64,000 bases of DNA from Persicaria tinctoria (taxonomy: Eukaryota; Streptophyta; Magnoliopsida; Caryophyllales; Polygonaceae): assembly GCA_037127255.1 (NCBI GenBank), contig JBANSL010000009.1:30357475-30421474 (forward strand), in the 5' to 3' direction. The first letter of the stretch is position 1. The number at the start of each line of letters is the position of its first letter. Below the pieces are notes generated by a model. The model saw only the letters and a list, made by a program, of their open reading frames with translations. It had not been told where the DNA came from and made no database searches. Shown in pieces: positions 35,928 to 46,402 of the stretch. The position numbers were made by a program, and so were the translations under genes.

Positions 35928-38152
35928 GTGTCTTACAGGCATCACCGCGCGTATCAAGTGTGGAGAGATCCTACTGTGGAGCTGCCGCTGCTGAAGTTCC
36001 ACCACCGTGCGACTCACCTACAGCCTTTCGAGCGCTACATATTTGAGGGCCCGGAGACCTGGGTGGAGGATCTACTCCCATCCGGCATCCCCCAGCTGAG
36101 GTCCCTCCACTGGGAGTGTGTCGACGAGTTTACCTGCACAACGTTTTTGGAGCATTGGCACCCGGAGACCTGCTCCTTCCACTTTCTATGGGGCGAGATG
36201 ACCATCACGCTCCACGATGTTGCCTGCCTGATGGGACTTCCGATTGATGGCCAGCCTTGCACGTCACATCTGCCCGCGGGCGCTTTGATCCCCACCATCG
36301 CAAAGTACTACCAGCTCACCCCGCAGGCTCTGAAGGCATACAGACACGTTGGCGGCCCTCCAGTGACCGGGCTTACTGCCCTGTGGCAGCAGAGATACGA
36401 GCTGCTCGTCGACCCCGCCCCCGCCGATGACCCAGAGGTCGCGGCTGATCCTGAGCAGATTCGGTTGCGCACTCATGTGGGAGGGGGGCAGCCCGAGGAT
36501 GACCCTGCACAACGTCTGTTTCTGCACAGATGGTACATGGCCATTGCTCTCGCCGCGACTTTGTTTGTGGACAAGTCGCAGAGCCGAATCCCATGGAGGA
36601 TATTCGGCCTTATTTGAGACATCCCACGTACGGCCACCCTTGCATGGGCTACAGGTGCCCTCGCATGTCTGTACAGGGGCCTAGGCGAGGCTACCCGCGC
36701 AGGTGCGAAGGGTATAGACAGCTGCACGCCGATCCTACAGGTACGAGACTGTTGAATTAGAGTTTTAGTTTACAAATTTTTAAATTATATGCTAACGACA
36801 TACTTTTTTGTGTGAAGGCTCGGATATGGGCGTACTTCCCTCGCTTTCGAGGTGATTTATCCAGCGATCCGGCTAGGAAGGATGACCCTCGCTTCTACGC
36901 GAAGTTCATCGGTCCGAAGGCGCCACAACTAGACCTGTCAAAACACAACCCGACCCGGTGACCCGACCCGACCGACCCGAAAAATTTCCGACCCGAACCC
37001 GAAATTTTTTTTCGACCCGAACCCGAAAAACCCGAAATTTTCCGGGTAATCTGGGTTTCGACCCGTTGACCCGATTGACCCGGTAATTTTGACCCGATTT
37101 ACCCGATTGACCCGATGACCCGATTGACCCGGTTGATTTATAATTATATATAATTATTTTTTATATATATAATTAAAATTTATCACAAAATTATCAAATA
37201 ATGATTTTTTTAATTTAAAAAAAAAAAATTTGACAAACCCGAAATCGACCCGAACCCGACCCGAAACCCGATCAAACCCGAGTTCGAGTCAACCCGAAAA
37301 ACCCGAAACCCGTTTTACCCGAGACCCGTTTTACCCGAAACCCGAAGTGACCGGACCCGAACCCGACCCGAATGACCCGTTTGACAGGTCTAGCCACAAC
37401 GCATGAAGGACGACGCGAAGCTGAAGATGGTCCGGGAGCTGCGGGACGAGGTGGACCGTCTTACCGTCGCTGATATATGTATTCGAGACTCTATCTATAT
37501 CACTTATAATTCTTAACTGTGAATTACGTCTGATTTTTTTAATTATAGGTTGACTGGATGCCCTTTGGGCGTGATCTGGACTTCGACGGCCAGTACCGTC
37601 AGTCCACCTATCGGGGCACCATTACCTTATGCGGGGAGGAGGAGCCGTATATGCCCGATAGGTGCCTCCGGCAGTTCGGACGGGTCCAGGGGATCCCACA
37701 GCCAGTCATCGATCGCGCCGGATCAGGTCTCCTGCGACACCACCCTGAAGAACGTGAGGTAGAGCGCCGTGTTTGCCCACATCCACAACAAGTGGCAGGA
37801 TCTGTAGGACGAGGGTCACTTCTACAGGCTGGCCGAGCACAGGCGCACCAGCGAGGATTGCCAGACTGGTGTCACTGCAGATTACATGGCTTGGTACGCG
37901 TCGCAGAGCCGGCCGTACGTGCTGCCGACCACGCCACCCCATCCCGACCCACCGGCGCCCGTCCACCCGATCGGCATGGATCCATGGGTGGACCTCCCTC
38001 AGCCTCCCATCATCCCTCCGGCGTTGTTAGCCCGCTTTCATGAGGTCGAGGGCTATTTGAGGGCCCTGGCTACCGACCCTCGCATTGATCAGCTATTAGA
38101 CGAGGTGACGGAGATTTTGGATCAGGTTGTACGCCATCCACCTGGACAATGA
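35928..38152 (+). pseudogene. plant mobile domain (PMD) gene, split by a hAT element
   Basis: The PMD (aminotransferase-like) family was spread by plant transposons; its host members MAIN and MAIL1 act in genome silencing. Exon A (35928-36737) has LRSLHWECVDEFTCTTFLEHWHPETCSFHFLWGEMTITLHDVACLMGLPIDG, a hallmark run. A single TGA (36615-36617) interrupts it before the conserved ALACLYRGLGEATRAGAKGI part. An intron (36738-36818) leads to RIWAYFPRFRGDL, interrupted at 36930 by a hAT element. Past it, RMKDDAKLKMVREL continues in the same frame. A second intron ends at 37549, then VDWMPFGRDLDF through MPDRCLRQFG. Further stops follow; the tail ends near 38152. Without the hAT and the few stops this would be one protein. 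Confidence 0.8.
36930..37392. mobile_element. 463-bp non-autonomous hAT element inside the PMD exon
   Basis: The terminal inverted repeat is TAGACCTGTCAAA/TTTGACAGGTCTA, flanked by the perfect 8-bp duplication GCCACAAC (36922-36929 and 37393-37400). Subterminal regions are dense in GACCCG motifs. No coding capacity. Removing the element and one duplication joins ...GPKAPQ to RMKDDAK in frame. Confidence 0.96.
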
Positions 38153-38829
38153 TGTACATTTATCATTATATTATACTTTTATGTTATGGAGTTTGTATCT
38201 ATCAGTATATTTATATCTCGAGTAGACTTCTCTCATTTCTTCCGAGTCATATTAAACGTAAACATCAAGAACGAAAACGAAAACTTTAATATGATAAGGT
38301 TGCCCGATAACGAAAACGTGAAACCATCCGTAATGGATCCGTTGTAAGTTGCTCTTACATACAGTAGGTTTTTTTTATTTTTTATTTGTGTATGTTGTTT
38401 ATAATGTTTTCCTGCATATTTTGGTTAGAAACTTCCCTCAGGATTTGTGAAGGAGCACGGAAACAGCTTGTCGAAGTAGATCGACACTCTTGTGACTACC
38501 TTAGAGATCCATATCCTCATACTTGATACAACTACCTTAAAGACGTGCTAGGGTTTTAGGGTTTGGCTAGGGTAAGGGAAACAGCACGTCCTTAAGGACG
38601 TGCTGCACGTCGTTGACGATGTGCTGTTTCCTAAACCCTATCCCTAACCTAGCCAAACCCTAAAACCCTAGCCAAACCCTAAAACCTAGTACGTCTTTAA
38701 GGACGTGCTAGGGTTCTGCTTACAATTAACGCAACAGTGCCTATTTGAAGCGAAGGAGGACAACTTGATTCCGCACTACAAAACAAAGTCCAACTTGTTT
38801 CGATATATTCTTTCACCGTTAGAATCGTT
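38153..38829. promoter_or_regulatory. spacer between PMD and transposase genes with a large inverted repeat
   Basis: 38535-38715 forms an imperfect inverted repeat whose arms each read AAAGACGTGCTAGGGTTTTA, then GGGTTTGGCTAGGG, then GGAAACAGCACGTC. The centre is a perfect 24-bp palindrome (38582-38605) of the same type as at the element ends. The right arm has extra AAACCCTA (telo-box-like) copies. Placed just upstream of the transposase ATG at 38830, it may serve as promoter/binding region. This is inference. Confidence 0.6.
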
Positions 38830-41574
38830 ATGGCCGAGCCACAAAGCAATCCTCGTCTCCAAGTATCCCAGGTACGGATAGGTTTCGTAGAGTGAATATA
38901 TTTCGTATTCCTTCCGTTTTGTTCATATTTCCAATAATGTTAATACAGTTTCGAGACTTTACGTCTGAGTTCTCGGACCCAAGGGTTTGGAATGACAGTG
39001 ACGAAATGGTTACGCATTTCAAGGACTTGGGTCGGAGACACTGCATGATTTTAGTAATCAAGCGGTCTTGGACGGGGGCATCGAATCGTCCAGGTGGGGT
39101 TCTCCTTGCTTGCGAGCAGTTTGGGGAGTATCGACCACGCGGGAGGAAGCTCCGGAGCACGCAGTCGAAGATAAACGGTTGTCCATTCTCTCTACACGGA
39201 CACAAAGCTCCGCCGGGTCACTGGGTTATGACGGTAACCCACGGTGTTCATAACCACGGGCTTTCCACGAGCTTGAAGCGTCACGCCATCGCCGGAAAGA
39301 TGACAGAGGGGGAAAAGAAGACGGCGAGGTGGATGAAGGAAATTGGCACTCCTCCAAAATCCATTGGTTACGGATTGAGGCAGTTGGATGAGACCAGCGT
39401 CACGTCAATGAAGAGTCTTACCAACACGCTCACCATGATGGTCGCCGAAGAAAGAGATAGTCGGACGATGACCCAGGATACCTTGCACCATCTGCGGGAA
39501 AGAGGGTACTACTACGACTTCAGACGACATCCGAATGACGACAACGTCTTGAGCGACCTCTTCCTGGCGCATCCCGATGGGATACGCCTTCTTCGAAGGT
39601 TCCATTACGTCATCGTAATGGACAACACGTACAAAACAAATGCGTAAGTTACTTAATTACGATTACATTATTGCACATATAGCCAATTATAAAGTATTTT
39701 ATATGTAACATATTTACACTTGCAAATATGGGATTCCATTGTGCGAGGTGGTCGGGTTCACACCCTCAGGCAATACTTACTGCATCGTCTATGCCTTCAT
39801 GTCGCAAGAGAACGAAGACACATACGCATGGGTGTTGCGACAGCTTCAGATCTTGCTTGTGACGGTTCAGCCTCAAGCTATCATGACTGATCGGGAGCTA
39901 GGTCTCTTGGCGGCGCTGAATGTTGTCTTCCCCGATGTCCAGCATCTCCTTTGCTGGTTACACGTGACGAGAAGATGCGAGGAAGCTGCTCTGAGGATCA
40001 CGAAGAATTTAAACCACGCTGGCATCTTTAAGGGCAACTGTTGGGGGCTGTTCGAATCGAGGTCGGAGGAATCATTCAACCGACGTCGTCGGGCGCTACA
40101 CGCTGCATGGCACCCATTCCCAGGTGTGGTGGCGTATTTAGAGTCGGTTTGACTTCCATACAGCAGGAGCATCGTACGATGCTACGTAGATAATGTCTTC
40201 CATCTCGGCACCCGTACGACAAACAGGTACAACCTTACTTCGTATCTCCCATTACAATATGATATAACATCGAATATTTAGTGGTATGCACTTCAATGTG
40301 TACAGAGTTGAGGGTCAACACAAGGTTCTGAATGAGGCACTTCACTCATCGACTGGTGACTTCCGCATCGTGATCGATGAAATCCATAGGGTCAACGATT
40401 GTCAATTGCATGAGCTGCAAATGGCCAACAGCGGCGTATAAAGTCAACCTTTTCGATGAGGTAAAGACTTTAATCTCCAAAAAGTGCTTCGATTATCTGT
40501 ACAAGATGTGGCAGGATGTCGTGAACCAAAAGGTTCCTCCGGTATGCACAGACCGACATTGGAGGGTTTGTTACGGTATCCCTTGTGTCCATGAGATTCA
40601 GGCATACGTCAACTCCGGTACTCCGATACCCGCCGAGGACATCCACCCGTTCTGGATGGATTTGTCGTGGACTAGCATCGACGACACCCCACTGCCGTAT
40701 GAGTTGTCATCTTCATACACGGCTTCCAACGATGTATGCGAGGATGAGCTGCACCCACCCTCATCAGCAAGCGTCCGAAGGAAGGGGAGGCCTCGGGGGT
40801 CGAGGAATGTCTGCAGAACCAACCCATTGTCATACGAGGAGGTAAGGGAAAGGTTTGAGAGAGAAGAAGCGCGTGTTGCTCGAAATGCTGCTCGACATCG
40901 TCCACAAGCGACCTCAGCTCGACGTGGACGTGATGATGTGTTCGGAGGGTTCAACTGGGGTCGAAACAACGTTGATCCCTTCATACTCAGTCATATTGAG
41001 ACGGTGAGGGACACTGTTGGAGATGGTCATTGTGGCTACCGTGCTTTGGCGGCTTTGACATCACCGATCGGCGAGACTGCTTTCCCGGAACTCAAAATGT
41101 TACTATGCAATCACTTGGAGGATCACGCCGATCTGTACGCCGGTTGTTATACGGGAGGGTACCTATTCCAGCAGTTCATCGACTACCAGAGATGGGCGGG
41201 AGTTGTGCATGGTGATAGGAGACGGTGGATAGAGCTACCCATTATGGGTTTAGTATTTGCAACGGTATATCAGATTCCTCTCGTCGTCCTAGCTTGGCAT
41301 CATCCGTTCACATGTCTCCTCATGACCTCGCCGACACCTGCTAACAACCCTCAATCAGCAACCCATGGTGTAGCCTGCATCGGAAACCAAGACCATTTTG
41401 TCGCGGTACGACTTCAAACGTCTTTTTTTTATTACCTATTCATGCTTTTCATATATATGTCAATACTCTAACTCTAATTTTCCGTTCTCATAGACCTGGT
41501 TGCGTCCTAACGCTCCTCTTCCGTCGCCTCCGCCAGAATGGGTCGCACATCATCACCCGAGCGTCGAAGGATGA
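38830..41574 (+). pseudogene. FAR1-type MULE transposase continuous with an OTU domain
   Basis: Exon 1 (38830-38871, MAEPQSNPRL) and an intron (38872-38949) precede the FAR1-type zinc-binding domain (CPFSLHGHKAP...HNHGL, about 39180-39265). The DDE core shows VIVMDNTYKTNA/YGIPLCEV (first Asp), IMTDRELGLL (second Asp) and, across the intron 40227-40305, TTNR/VEGQHKVL (probable Glu). A SWIM-like finger follows (GIPCVHEI, 40580), then an OTU cysteine-protease domain: VGDGHCGYRAL (Asp/Cys, 41015) and NQDHFVA (His, 41390), finishing after an intron at 41574. Lesions: the acceptor of the intron 39644-39725 is AA instead of AG, a TGA at 40150-40152 and a frameshift near 40430. The OTU part itself is undamaged. 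Confidence 0.85.
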
Positions 41575-41859
41575 GATGCTCCGTTTCAAGCTCAGATTGA
41601 GAGATTTCGAGCCTTGCGTTTCGAGTTCGGCCGCCCTTTACTATTTTCCTAGATTTTATTCCACAACTTTATTAAAGTTATGAATGCAAACCTTTTTTTC
41701 CGTTCCTTGTAACGTTATTCGCATATTATCCGAATGAAACCCTTAACAATTATTGTTTTCTATTTAATTTGACCCTAAATCCTTCAACTCCACTAGCTAA
41801 ACACTTCAATTTTATCAATTAACATTACAAAACCGTCGGAAAACCTAAACCCTAAACGC
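41575..41859. other. 3' non-coding part of the MULE
   Basis: AT-rich sequence between the OTU stop and the right-end repeats. TTTGTATT-type poly-A signals are not obvious. Contains AAACCTAAACCCTAAACG, telomere-like, at its right edge (41842-41859). Confidence 0.5.
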
Positions 41860-42101
41860 AAAACCCTAACTAGGGTTTGCACGTCCTTACGACCGTGCAA
41901 GTATTGCACGTTCTTAAGGACGTGCTTGCACGTTGTTAAGGACGTGCTTGCACGTTGTTAAGGACGTGCTTGCACGTTGTTAAGGACGTGCAAGTCTTTT
42001 CTAGTGAGCGTGCACAGTCCCAGACTTGCACGTCCTTAAGAAAGTGCAAGCACGTCCTTAAGGACGTGCAAATCCTTAATCCGGATTTGCGGTGTATATA
42101 G
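41860..42101. repeat. right inverted-repeat region with palindrome array
   Basis: A 22-bp unit (AAGGACGTGC plus TTGCACGTTGTT) is repeated three times in tandem at 41916-41981. Further half-palindromes (GCACGTCC/GGACGTGC) follow, then the perfect palindrome GCACGTCCTTAAGGACGTGC at 42050-42069, and the terminal 18 bp at 42084-42101. Confidence 0.9.
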
Positions 42102-42231
42102 TGACATCTTAGATAAATGCATTTATTAAAGATATTTAATTCTACATTTTTAAAAATTTAATTCTAACATTTAGCCTCACATTTATTGGTGAACTATTAT
42201 ATGTTATTCATCCTCTTGCACGACATACTAA

Positions 42232-42308
<77 letters not shown>

Positions 42309-42914
42309 TCTCACGTGATATTTTTATAAAACAAAATCTAGTGATAAATTTGATATTTATTTTTTAAATGGTATTAATATTAAATTTATATTGTTACTAT
42401 AAAAGTTATGATAAAATTGGATAAAATATTATTCAAACTTAATCTTATTATTTTCAATTAGTTAATATATATTTTATTGTAAATGGTGATTGATCATATA
42501 TGATTAATTAATTACATTAATTACCTAATAAAGCTTAATTTATAATTTATAAAAATAAAATCATTCCAATATGAGTTATGAGTTCAAGTGAATATTTTTT
42601 GAAGAGAAAATTTTATAGATTAATTTTTTAATGTGAATTTTATAGCATTAAATTGGATGAAATTAGTTGTGCGCGTTGTTTTATTTATAAAAGTTAACAT
42701 AGAATTATGATGTTTTGTTCTATCTATATTGATTTAACGTAATTAATTTATATATTATATCAATTTTTAATTAATTTTTAAAAATAATTATATTTTTATT
42801 TCTAGTAATTAAGTATGAAATTATACTTTTTTCTATATTATGAGTGAAAATGTGGGGTTGTATCATTAAATTCTATATAGGGACAAATGAACATTAAATT
42901 ATAGAGATCAACTT
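42102..42914. other. AT-rich non-coding stretch
   Basis: No gene. Includes a (TTA)n microsatellite at about 42233-42306. Confidence 0.7.
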
Positions 42915-43157
42915 CTTTTCCTCCACCTTGCCCTAGTGGTAAGGGAGAGGTGACCCTTGCAAAAGGTCAAGGCTTCAAATCCCACTTCTTACACAATTTG
43001 TGTAATTAGTGGGTGCTCAAGCCTTTATTGGCTTTGGTGAGCCTGCCTGGTGGCTTGTCGCCTTGCTTAACCGGTTCGCGTCCTTTGCAGGCTAGGGCCC
43101 GAACCCTTGGGAGACTAGTCGATAACCTCGAAACCCCCACGTCACCAAAAAAAAAAA
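42915..43157 (+). mobile_element. tRNA-derived SINE, ~240 bp
   Basis: The A box is TGCCCTAGTGGTAAGG (about 42927-42942) and the B box GGCTTCAAATCCC (42970-42983). The GC-rich body ends CCCCACGTCACC, followed by a 12-base A-run (43147-43158). The possible flanking repeats (ACTTCTTTTCC and ACTCTTCTTCC) are imperfect. Confidence 0.75.
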
Positions 43158-43670
43158 AACTCTTCTTCCTTCAAATTTGGAGATTTTTTCCCTCTCTCTA
43201 TCCATTTTTCTATTTTAGAGATGAGTTTAGAGAGCTGTTGGGGAGAAAAAATGATATTTTTGTCTAAAATCTCATTTTTTCTCTATTTTAAAGAAGTTGT
43301 TGGGCTTGCTCTAAACCTGAATTAGATTAAGACAAAAGAAAATATTGTTCTATTCGTGGATAGTTTTGTTTTAATCTATGGTACGTATCAATCCAATAAT
43401 AGAGCAAAAAATTATAAATGATTAAAAAATTATAAATGATTGAAAATTGAACAAAATTTCATTTTAAGTAATATCGTTGTAATTTGTTTATTTCGATGAT
43501 ATCCTTCGATCTTAAAATATATCTAATGAATTAGGGATTGAGTTCTTGCCAATTACATTTAAGATACTTCTATACTTAACTTAATAATGTGACACTATAA
43601 TGTAGTTCAAGAATTTTAAAACGAGATATTATATTACTCAATTCGATAATTAGGTAATAAACTATACATG

Positions 43671-43719
<49 letters not shown>

Positions 43720-44779
43720 CACTATTACATGTTAAAGAGAAAAAAATAAGTTACATATTCACCCTCTAAGTTTTAAATAGTGTTTTTATAGATAAAAACG
43801 ACGACTTATAAATTAAAACGATATCATTTTAGTCTATCATTAGCTTAAGTAAAAGAATTTTGGTAAACGCACATACGTTTTTAAAGAGTCAAAACTTAAA
43901 GTTGCAAAGATGACATTGCGCCACCTTCATCCACTTCAATTTGGAGGGCGAGCATGTTTCAACCTCATATGATAAACGGGGTCATCAATCTTCCATCACG
44001 TCAAATAAATTCATCATAATTGATTGAAAAGAAAGCACGTCCTCGTTCTCTCTTTGAATCCGGGTTGATATTTACTGTATTAGATTAATTTTTCATTGCA
44101 TAGTGTTGACATCACTTTCGAAATCAGTAGGTATAACTCTGTTCTTATTGTCATATTATTTCCGATTAAAAAAAAACAATATTTTTACATGAAAACAATT
44201 TGCTAACATCGACTTTCAAAGCGCTAGACATTTTGCCGATTCGAAAAATAACTAACTTTACAATTCAATGTTAACATCATACACTTGACAACAACAAAAA
44301 CTGAACATACGTATAATAGCCCAATATGAATTTCAAGGATGTCTAATAAATAGGTTGGCATCGAGAAGTTTAAACCAACTAGATGTAAATAAATTGATAT
44401 TTTGTTTTTATTTTGGGTGGAGACAACTATGAACTATGGGCAGTCTTTGTGTAGTTTCTTGATCATTTGAACTGAGGAATCAGAGAACACGTTATACCAT
44501 GTATTAATATTAGGCCATCTCATCTCATCTCATATTGGATAAGTTTAACTTTATTCCGTTCCAATAATTTGAGTTTAAAATTTTCATGAATGATAGAGAA
44601 TTTTCAACTCATTATGATCCTTACAGATAATAGCATCAATTTTTAATGCCGTGAAAAAACAATACTAACGTCTAATATGCAAATAATACTCAATATCAAG
44701 TCTAGAGAGAAGGCGTCTGCCTTCTCTTTAGATTTGCTCATCCAATTAGTCCCAAATTTCTTGTGAAAACCCTAAAGCC
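43158..44779. other. AT-rich non-coding stretch
   Basis: No gene on either strand. A (TA)n run lies at 43677-43716. Otherwise nothing recognisable. Confidence 0.65.
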
Positions 44780-45352
44780 TCAAATCTCTTTTAATAATCC
44801 CTTTATCTCTATCCTTTTATTTTGCAATCCTCCCAAAATCTTCTTGATCTTGGTCTAATCTGACCCTTTCAGACTCTCCTCTTTGCAAACGCCTTTTGCT
44901 TTGTATCGGTTGGTAGGATTCTTCGGTTTTCCGATCATTCGTCTCTCCTATTGCCGTGTATTGGCTCTGGGCTCGGTCTCGTCGGTCATGCTGCTGTCGG
45001 TGCGGGGTTCTGGGTGGTCGACGGCGGTGGCGCTGGCGGATTGTGGCCTCCTGTTGCCGATTGCGAGTCTGTCGATGCTTCTTCTGTGTGCTGCTTTCCT
45101 TCAGTTCTTCACCCCTATGGGCTGGTGGCGTTGTCGTGGGCTCCGGTTTCGTGGTTCTCATGAACGGTGGGTTGTTGGCTTCGTCGCCGGCCCGTTGTGG
45201 CGTGCTTCTGCCGGCGGCTGCTTCTTTCCTTGGCGTGCAATTGTCGTGGTCGGCCTTGTGCGCCACGTCTCCTGATGTTTGGTGGAAATTTCCTTGGCGT
45301 GCAAGGCTAATTTGGCCTTGTACGCCAAGGCTCATCCGAGAAAAAAAAAAGA
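44780..45352 (+). mobile_element. retroposon-like family A with hairpin tail
   Basis: GC-rich sequence in an AT-rich setting, ending in a 15-bp-arm hairpin (45293-45329; arms CTTGGCGTGCAAGGC and GCCTTGTACGCCAAG, loop of 7) and then an A-run (45340-45350). Two more CTTGGCGTGCAA-like copies precede it (45223 and 45253). The same tail occurs on the minus strand at 60795-61345. Open frames across it are not conserved between copies, so I do not call a gene. Confidence 0.6.
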
Positions 45353-45424
45353 AGTGAAAACCTATCCCGAAAGGGTTCGATCAAACCACCCGAAAGGGTT
45401 TGAGAAAATCCCGCAAGGACTTTG

Positions 45425-45449
45425 CCCCCCCCCCCCCCCCCCCCCCCCC
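45425..45449. repeat. poly-C run of 25
   Basis: A homopolymer of 25 C (G on the other strand), rare in plant DNA. The exact length may be a sequencing or assembly artefact. Confidence 0.85.
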
Positions 45450-45547
45450 ATCTCCGTCCCCATCCCCGTTTAAAATCTCCATTCTCGTCCCCGTCGTGGG
45501 GATTCCCCATGGGGAACGGGGAGTCCCCGCCCCATTGGCATCCCTAC
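45425..45547. mobile_element. hAT-element end fragment
   Basis: The segment ends CCCCATTGGCATCCCTA, whose complement TAGGGATGCCAATGGGG is a typical plant hAT terminus followed by G-rich subterminal motifs (GGGGA/TCCCC repeats). The opposite end is missing or reduced to the poly-C run. Confidence 0.55.
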
Positions 45548-45782
45548 TTTGGCCTGCCGCCAACCGCCACAACCTAGTTATCAGTTATCACCGCCGTCCG
45601 GTACTCGGTTGCCACCACCACCATCAACATCCTTCCCACTGCTGTCATCACCGGTTCACCACCTTCAATCATCGGCTATAGCTACCTCTTTCTCTCTTGT
45701 GTGCAGGGGCTTCGCCCTTCGATCTGTGCTCGGAGGTTTTGGGCTGCTCGTCTGCCTCGACACCTTTCGTCTCACATACAAT

Positions 45783-46402
45783 CAGTGGTTGAGTCAGGAT
45801 TTCGGGCAGGGGGTGCTAAAAAAATTTCGTGAAATATTTTTTTTGGTGTATATTTGATAAGAAGATTTTTTAAACAAAAAATATTGAAAACACTAAAAAT
45901 TGTGATTTTTTTGTATTTAAATAGTTTAGAGTAACAAAAAAAAATAGAAGAGAAACAAAAAATATAGAAAAAAAATCATGAATAATTACTTTTAAAACAA
46001 TATTGAAAGAAAATGTTAAATATATACTGTATAATTTAAGAATAAATAAGACATTTCTTAATGAAATGGTAGATAGAAACAAAAAATATAAAGACAAATC
46101 AAGAAGAATTAAAGATGAATAGAAACAAAAAAATATAAAGAGAAATCAAGAAGAATTAAAGATAGAGTAAAACAAATAAAAAGTTAAGTAGGTGTGTGAT
46201 TTGAACCCAAGACTTCTTAATTCTCTTCGCTTTCTCCCTTCCTCCCTTTACCACTTAAGCTAAAGAGCACTCTTGTTTTTTTAAATTTCCTTTAAAGATC
46301 TTATATTCCCTTAAAATACTAAATATATGGGAAAAATATATTTTTTTTTTTGTATTTTTTTTCGAGCCGGGGGGGCTCGAGCACCCCCTAGCTCCGCCAC
46401 TA
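45783..46402. mobile_element. 620-bp non-autonomous hAT (Tip100-like) element
   Basis: The ends are CAGTGGTTGAGTCAGG and the complement of TAGTGGCGGAGCTAGG, matching the YAGTGGCGGAGCCAGG style of Tip100-like elements. The flanks are CATACAAT (45775-45782) and CCTACAAT (46403-46410), a 7-of-8 target duplication. It contains a ~55-bp internal duplication near 46065-46165 and a tRNA-like head. Confidence 0.75.
46175..46275 (-). mobile_element. tRNA-like SINE head inside the hAT element
   Basis: On the minus strand an A box (TAGCTTAAGTGGTAAAGG, near 46245-46262) and a B box-like GGGTTCAAATCAC (46199-46211) are tRNA-spaced. No A-tail is visible, so this is a truncated SINE or a tRNA relic. Confidence 0.5.

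Larger units (their letters stand above)
34056..42101 (+). mobile_element. 8-kb MULE carrying PMD and transposase-OTU genes
   Basis: The outermost 18 bp are a perfect inverted repeat: CTATATACACCGCAAATC (34056-34073) and its complement at 42084-42101. Inside each end are copies of the palindrome GCACGTCCTTAAGGACGTGC. Between them, on one strand, are a glycine-rich ORF, a plant-mobile-domain gene and a FAR1-type transposase with an OTU domain. No 9-bp target duplication is obvious (ACGTTTCGG versus TGACATCTT). A 14-bp direct repeat CATTTATTAAAGAT flanks both sides at about 20 bp distance (34021 and 42119). Its meaning is unknown. Confidence 0.8.

Noticed and set aside
38535..38715. True telomeric repeats
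   Set aside because: AAACCCTA copies are few and irregular, and form arms of an inverted repeat; they are telo-box-like motifs, not telomere DNA.
34021..42132. 14-bp direct repeat CATTTATTAAAGAT as the MULE target duplication
   Set aside because: It lies ~20 bp outside both 18-bp termini and is longer than the usual 9 bp, in AT-rich DNA; kept only as a note.
44817..45335. 172-residue minus-strand and 130-residue plus-strand frames
   Set aside because: GC-rich retroposon sequence gives long frames by chance; frames are not conserved in the copy at 60795-61345 and show no domain.
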